Below, piece after piece: positions 59,943 to 64,000 of a DNA stretch of 64,000 nt. This stretch comes from Corynebacterium hansenii (lineage in GTDB: Bacteria; Actinomycetota; Actinomycetes; Mycobacteriales; Mycobacteriaceae), in the NCBI RefSeq assembly GCF_030408795.1, contig NZ_CP047211.1:434001-498000 (forward strand), given 5' to 3'. The notes beneath the pieces were generated by a model, which saw only the letters and a list, made by a program, of their open reading frames with translations, made no database searches and had not been told where the DNA came from. Each line of letters opens with the position of its first letter. Positions within the stretch are counted from its first letter, which is position 1. A program made the translations under genes and the position numbers.

Positions 59943-61082
59943 ATGCGTGACATGGTCGAAATCGGCATCGGCCGCGAGGCCCGCCGCACCTATGACCTCG
60001 AGCAGATCTCCATCGTCCCGTCGCGGCGCACGCGTTCGTCGAAGGACGTGGACACCCGGTGGAAGATCGACGCCTACGAGTTCGGCTTCCCGCTGATGAT
60101 GCACCCGACCGATTCCATTTCGGGCCCGGAGTCCGCGGCTGAGTTCGCGCGTCTCGGCGGCCTGGCGGTGCTCAACGCGGAGGGCATCTGGGCCCGGCAC
60201 GAGGACGGCGACGCCGCCATCGGCGAGGTGCTCGACGCGGTGTCGGGGGCCGAATGGCAGCTGAATTCCGCGGGCAACGAGGTGCTGCAGAAGCTCCACG
60301 CCGCCCCCATCGACGAGGAGCTGCTGGTCCGCCGGATCGCGGAGCTGCGCGAGTCCGGTGCGGTCACCGCCGCGCGCGTGAGCCCGCAGCGAGCCCGCGA
60401 GCTGACGCCGGTGCTGGTGAAGGCCGGCATCGATCTGCTGATCATCCAGGGCACCCTGATCTCCGCCGAGCACGTGACCTCCGACGGTGAGCCGCTGAAC
60501 CTGAAGGACTTCATCGGGTCGCTCGACGTGCCGGTCATCGTCGGCGGCGTGTGCGATTACCGCACGGCGCTGCACCTGATGCGCACGGGCGCCGCCGGCG
60601 TCATCGTCGGCCCGGGCACGACCACGTCGCCGGAGGCCCTGGGCCTCGACGTCCCGATGGCCACCGCCATCGCCGACGCCGCCGCGGCCCGCCGCGATTA
60701 CCTGGACGAGACCGGCGGCCGCTACGTGCACGTCATCGCCGACGCCGCGTTCGACTCGGCCGGCGACATCGCGAAGGCGATCGCGTGCGGCGCCGACGCG
60801 GTGGCGCTGTCGCGGGTCCTGGCCACCACGACGGAGGCCCCGGGCAAGGGCTGGCACTGGCCGTCGGCGGCCGCGCACCCGAAGTACCCGCGCGGCTACG
60901 TCGAGTTCGCCGACGTCGACGCGGACACCGATCCCGCCGTGCCCATGGAGCAGCTGCTGTTCGGGCCGACGTCGGATCCGTTCGGCAAGCGCAACATCGT
61001 CGGGGGCCTGCGCCGGGTGATGGCCAAGTGCGGCTTCACCGACGTGAAGTCCTTCCAGCGCGTGGAGCTCACCGTCCGCTAG
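59943..61082 (+). CDS. guaB3: GuaB3 family IMP dehydrogenase-related protein
   Basis: A 379-residue IMPDH-like barrel without CBS domains (start VEIGIGREARRTYDLEQISI, SRRTRSSKDVDTRW, HPTDSISGPESAAEFARLGG). The loop that carries the catalytic Cys in IMPDH reads GPGTTTSPEALG here (about residue 222), so the Cys is missing and classic IMPDH catalysis is not expected. GuaB3 proteins in actinobacteria have no settled function. In an operon with guaB2, 30 bp apart. Confidence 0.92.
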   Translation: MRDMVEIGIGREARRTYDLEQISIVPSRRTRSSKDVDTRWKIDAYEFGFPLMMHPTDSISGPESAAEFARLGGLAVLNAEGIWARHEDGDAAIGEVLDAVSGAEWQLNSAGNEVLQKLHAAPIDEELLVRRIAELRESGAVTAARVSPQRARELTPVLVKAGIDLLIIQGTLISAEHVTSDGEPLNLKDFIGSLDVPVIVGGVCDYRTALHLMRTGAAGVIVGPGTTTSPEALGLDVPMATAIADAAAARRDYLDETGGRYVHVIADAAFDSAGDIAKAIACGADAVALSRVLATTTEAPGKGWHWPSAAAHPKYPRGYVEFADVDADTDPAVPMEQLLFGPTSDPFGKRNIVGGLRRVMAKCGFTDVKSFQRVELTVR

Positions 61083-61398
61083 GACCCTTCCGGCCTTCGC
61101 TTGCGCCGAGGCCCGTTGCGGCGCCCGGGGTTTCCCCGGGCGCCGCTTCGTCGTCTGCGGCGCCTCCCCGCTCCGCCGCTCGCCCTGAGGCGCCTTCCCG
61201 CCCCCCTTCCTGCCCGGCCTCCCCGCGTCGCGGGGGCCTTCGCTTTGCGACGCCCCTCATTCGTTGGTTTCGCCCGCGAAAACCGGCATCGCGGTCCGGA
61301 AACGCTGCTAGCGTGACGTGCGTAACAAACGGGTTTCGCCGGGTGGAGTTCGCCCGGGCGCAGTCGATGCGCGCCCGCAGGAGGAAAGGTTGCGAATA
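61083..61398 (+). other. guaB3 terminator hairpin and leader of the ChoD-like gene
   Basis: This 316-bp gap has no gene. A perfect 13-bp hairpin (61118-61130 with 61134-61146, loop TTT) follows guaB3 and probably terminates it. Near 61309-61314 TAGCGT may be the -10 box of the next gene, giving a leader of about 78 nt. A copy of GCTTTGCGACG lies at 61242-61252. Confidence 0.65.
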
Positions 61399-63114
61399 AT
61401 GGCACGGGATTACGATGTGCTCGTCGTCGGCTCCGGCTTCGGCGGCTCCGTGGCGGCGCTGCGGTTGACGGAAAAGGGCTACCGCGTCGGCGTGATCGAG
61501 GCGGGACGGCGGTTCGAGGACCACGAGTTCGCCAAGACCAGCTGGCGCCTGAACAAGTACCTGTGGGCGCCGAAGCTCGGCCTGTTCGGCGTGCAGCGCG
61601 TGCACCTGCTCAAGGACGTCATGATCCTCGCCGGCGCCGGCGTCGGCGGCGGTTCCCTGAACTACGCCAACACCCTGTACAAGCCGCCGTCCCCCTTCTT
61701 CCGCGATGCCCAGTGGGGCCACATCACCGACTGGGAGAAGGAGCTGACCCCGTACTACGAGCAGGCGCGGAAGATGCTCGGCGTGGTCACCAACCCGTCG
61801 ATCACCCCGGCCGACCGGGTCATGCGCGAGGTCGCGGAGGACATGGGCGTCGGCGACACCTTCGTGCCCACCCCGGTGGGCGTGTTCTTCGGCGCCAAGA
61901 CCGGCGGCGAGGGCGAGCCGGGCGAGACCGTGCCCGACCCGTACTTCGGCGGCGCCGGCCCCGATCGCACCGCGTGCACCGAGTGCGGCGAGTGCATGAC
62001 GGGCTGCCGCCACAACGCCAAGAACACCCTGCTGAAGAACTACCTGCACCTGGCGGAGAAGGGCGGCGCGCACATCATCCCGCGCACCACCGTCCGCGAG
62101 CTGCACCCGCGCGCCGACGGCTCGTGGGACGTGGTCGTCGAGCGCACCGGCGCCTGGGTGAACAAGCGCCGCCGCACCTTCACCGCCGACCACGTCATCG
62201 TGGCGGCGGGCGCCTGGGGCAGCCAGAATCTGCTGCACCGCCAGAAGCAGGACGGCCACCTGCCCAACATCTCCGACCGCCTGGGCCACATGACCCGCAC
62301 CAACTCCGAGGCCATCGTCGGCGCCATGCGCCCGACCATCGACCCGAACGCGGATTACTCGGAGGGCGTGGCCATCACGTCGTCGTTCTTTCCCGAGCCG
62401 CACACGCACATCGAGCCGGTGCGCTACGGCAAGGGCTCCAACGCCATCGCGCTGCTGCAGACGCTGATGACCGACGGCGGCCCCGGTGGCCCGCGCTGGT
62501 GGAAGCTGATCAAGGGCCTCGCCGAGGACCCGAAGGTGCTGCTGCAGCTGGTCAACCTGCGCAAGTGGTCGCAGCGCACGGTGATCTCGCTGGTCATGCA
62601 GAACTCCAACAACAGCCTGACCACGCACCTGCGCAACTGGGGCCCGCTGCGGCTGCTGTCGTCGCGCCAGGGCGAGGGAGAGCCGAACCCGTCGTGGATC
62701 CCCGCCGGCAACGAGGCCACCCGCCGCGTGGCCGACAAGATCGGCGGCGTCGCCGGCGGCACGTGGGGCGAGATCTTCGACATCCCGCTGACCGCCCACT
62801 TCATCGGCGGCGCGCCGATCTCCGATTCCCCGGAGCGCGGCGTCGTCGACCCCTACAACCGCGTGTGGGGCCATCCGACGCTGCACATCACCGACGGCAC
62901 GGCGATGCCCGCCAACCCCGGCGTCAACCCGTCGCTGTCCATCACGGCCATCGCCGAGCGCGCCACCGCGCTGTGGCCGAACAAGGGCGAGGCCGACCCC
63001 CGCCCCTCCCAGGACGAGGCCTACCGCGACATCGCCCCCGTCGCGCCCGTCGCCCCGGTGGTGCCCGCCGATGCGCCCGCCGCACTGAATCTGGGCATGC
63101 CCGTCCGCAGGTGA
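61399..63114 (+). CDS. GMC oxidoreductase, cholesterol-oxidase-like (ChoD)
   Basis: A 571-residue flavoenzyme in the position of mycobacterial choD. The FAD-binding start is VLVVGSGFGGSVAALRLTEK, then MILAGAGVGGGSLNYANT and, near the end, HITDGTAMPANPGVNPSLSI with the active-site Asn/His region. A cluster CTECGECMTGCRHNAKNT (about 194-211) with four Cys resembles an iron-sulfur motif and is also in ChoD. The true substrate is uncertain; ChoD is not clearly a cholesterol oxidase in vivo. ATG 61399 follows AGGAGGAAAGG; GTG 61318 is a poorer start. The tail is Ala/Pro/Val-rich. Confidence 0.88.
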   Translation: MARDYDVLVVGSGFGGSVAALRLTEKGYRVGVIEAGRRFEDHEFAKTSWRLNKYLWAPKLGLFGVQRVHLLKDVMILAGAGVGGGSLNYANTLYKPPSPFFRDAQWGHITDWEKELTPYYEQARKMLGVVTNPSITPADRVMREVAEDMGVGDTFVPTPVGVFFGAKTGGEGEPGETVPDPYFGGAGPDRTACTECGECMTGCRHNAKNTLLKNYLHLAEKGGAHIIPRTTVRELHPRADGSWDVVVERTGAWVNKRRRTFTADHVIVAAGAWGSQNLLHRQKQDGHLPNISDRLGHMTRTNSEAIVGAMRPTIDPNADYSEGVAITSSFFPEPHTHIEPVRYGKGSNAIALLQTLMTDGGPGGPRWWKLIKGLAEDPKVLLQLVNLRKWSQRTVISLVMQNSNNSLTTHLRNWGPLRLLSSRQGEGEPNPSWIPAGNEATRRVADKIGGVAGGTWGEIFDIPLTAHFIGGAPISDSPERGVVDPYNRVWGHPTLHITDGTAMPANPGVNPSLSITAIAERATALWPNKGEADPRPSQDEAYRDIAPVAPVAPVVPADAPAALNLGMPVRR

Positions 63115-63151
63115 TGCGGGGGAGACGCGGGACGTCGCAAAGCGAGCGGGC

Positions 63152-63183
63152 GGGGCGGCCCGGAGCCGAAACCGGGCCGCCCC
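63152..63183 (+). terminator. Hairpin between the ChoD-like gene and guaA
   Basis: Perfect 12-bp GC-only arms (63152-63163 with 63172-63183) and an 8-nt loop AGCCGAAA, without T run. A copy of the dispersed word (63133-63143) precedes it. Confidence 0.7.
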
Positions 63184-63194
63184 CGCCGGTGCGC

Positions 63195-63200
63195 TAAGAT
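63195..63200 (+). promoter_or_regulatory. -10 box of guaA, leaderless arrangement
   Basis: TAAGAT lies 6 nt before the GTG start of guaA; no Shine-Dalgarno sequence is present, so transcription probably starts at the start codon. Confidence 0.5.
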
Positions 63201-63206
63201 CGCGGT

Positions 63207-64000
63207 GTGTCCGATCAGGTAAATCACCCCGTACTCGTCGTCGACTTCGGCGCGCAGTATGCGCAGCTCATCGCGCGCCGCGTCCGCGAGGCCAACATCT
63301 ACTCCGAGGTCGTGCCGCACACCGCCACGATCGAGGAAATCCGCGCCAAGAACCCGCGCGCGCTGGTGCTGTCCGGCGGCCCGTCCAGCGTCAACGAGGA
63401 CGGCGCCCCCGCGCTGGATCCGGAGCTGCTGGAACTGGGCATCCCGGTGTTCGGCATCTGCTACGGCTTCCAGGCCATGGCCCGCGCGCTGGGCGGCACC
63501 GTCGCCGCCACCGGCGACCGCGAATACGGCCGCACCACGCTGAACGTCGCGGGCGGGGACGTGCTCCACGCCGGCACCCCGGAAAGCCACGAAGTGTGGA
63601 TGAGCCACGGCGACGCCGTGTCCGAGGCCCCCGAGGGCTTCACCGTCACCGCGTCGACCAAGGGCGCGCCCGTCGCGGCCTTCGAGTGCCCCGAGCGGAA
63701 GATGGCCGGCGTGCAGTACCACCCGGAGGTCAACCACTCGCCGTACGGCCAGCAGGTGCTGCAGCGCTTCCTCACCGAAATCGCCGGCCTGGAGCAGAAC
63801 TGGACCGCCGCGAACATCGCCGAGGAGCTCATCGACGCCGTGCGCGAGCAGGTCGGCGAAGGCCGGGCGATCTGCGGCCTGTCCGGCGGCGTCGACTCCG
63901 CCGTCGCCGCGGCGCTGGTGCAGCGCGCCATCGGCGACCGCCTCACCTGCGTGTTCGTCGACCACGGGCTGCTGCGCCAGGGTGAGCGCGAGCAGGTCGA
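63207..64000 (+). CDS. guaA: GMP synthase (glutamine-hydrolysing), 3' end outside window
   Basis: GuaA aminates XMP to GMP. The visible 264 residues hold the class I glutamine amidotransferase domain ([18 protein letters not shown], nucleophile Cys in [11 protein letters not shown], His-Glu in [14 protein letters not shown]) and the start of the ATP-pyrophosphatase domain with the P-loop [15 protein letters not shown] and [11 protein letters not shown] 63207 begins directly at the conserved part and is 6 nt after TAAGAT. The gene runs off the window. It completes GMP synthesis with guaB2. Confidence 0.96.
   Translation, partial: MSDQVNHPVLVVDFGAQYAQLIARRVREANIYSEVVPHTATIEEIRAKNPRALVLSGGPSSVNEDGAPALDPELLELGIPVFGICYGFQAMARALGGTVAATGDREYGRTTLNVAGGDVLHAGTPESHEVWMSHGDAVSEAPEGFTVTASTKGAPVAAFECPERKMAGVQYHPEVNHSPYGQQVLQRFLTEIAGLEQNWTAANIAEELIDAVREQVGEGRAICGLSGGVDSAVAAALVQRAIGDRLTCVFVDHGLLRQGEREQV

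Overview
The window is chromosomal DNA of a high-G+C actinobacterium (roughly 70% G+C by eye). From memory its gene order follows the Mycobacterium tuberculosis block infA to guaA (Rv3462c down to Rv3396c), including an ESX-4-type type VII secretion locus between truA and rplM and the groES-groEL1-whiB3-sigD-rsdA-guaB2-guaB3-choD-guaA run. That fits Mycobacteriales. The compact spacing and the proteins without obvious mycobacterial counterparts suggest a high-G+C Corynebacterium or a close relative; the species is not assigned.

Layout. 1-6426: the 3' end of a membrane protein with an Hsp70-like fragment, tandem repeats, then infA, rpsM-rpsK-rpsD-rpoA-rplQ and truA. 6513-9707: a large polytopic membrane protein and a lipoprotein. 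9733-23939: the ESX-4-type locus (EccE-like, eccB, mycP, eccD, eccC, a secretion-associated membrane protein and two WXG100 proteins). A three-gene ABC exporter operon sits inside it, and eccC carries two frameshifts at G runs. 24272-30923: rplM-rpsI, a hicAB toxin-antitoxin module between imperfect direct repeats, a UvrA-like protein and glmM. 31251-33546: three low-complexity, Ala/Pro/Cys-rich genes behind the same GGAAC-N17-CGTC element that precedes the WXG100 pair. 33676-36525: an alpha/beta-hydrolase-fold protein without its serine, and glmS. 36616-44809 (minus strand): two paralogous acyltransferase-3/SGNH proteins and a MerR-controlled ABC exporter. 44982-52376: nnr, alr, a hydrolase and the tsaE-tsaB-rimI-tsaD run. 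52858-64000: groES-groEL1 under a CIRCE-like operator, whiB, sigD-rsdA, a DUF5319-type gene, guaB2-guaB3, a ChoD-like oxidoreductase and the start of guaA.

How the genes fit together. Much of the window is core translation, tRNA t6A modification, GMP synthesis and cell-wall precursor supply (glmM, glmS, alr). Superimposed are envelope and export functions (ESX-4, three ABC-type systems counting the UvrA-like protein, acyltransferases) and stress control (CIRCE, WhiB, SigD/RsdA, a putative ECF promoter pair).

Most notable structure: an 11-bp word, GCTT followed by T/G/C, A/G and CGACG, occurs 26 times by eye on both strands, in terminator stems and in variable linkers of proteins. That distribution resembles DNA-uptake-type signals. 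Other points of interest are the duplicated ECF-like promoter, the repeat-flanked hicAB, two families of long perfect palindromes, and a recurrent TANNNT-N6/7-start arrangement pointing to leaderless mRNAs.
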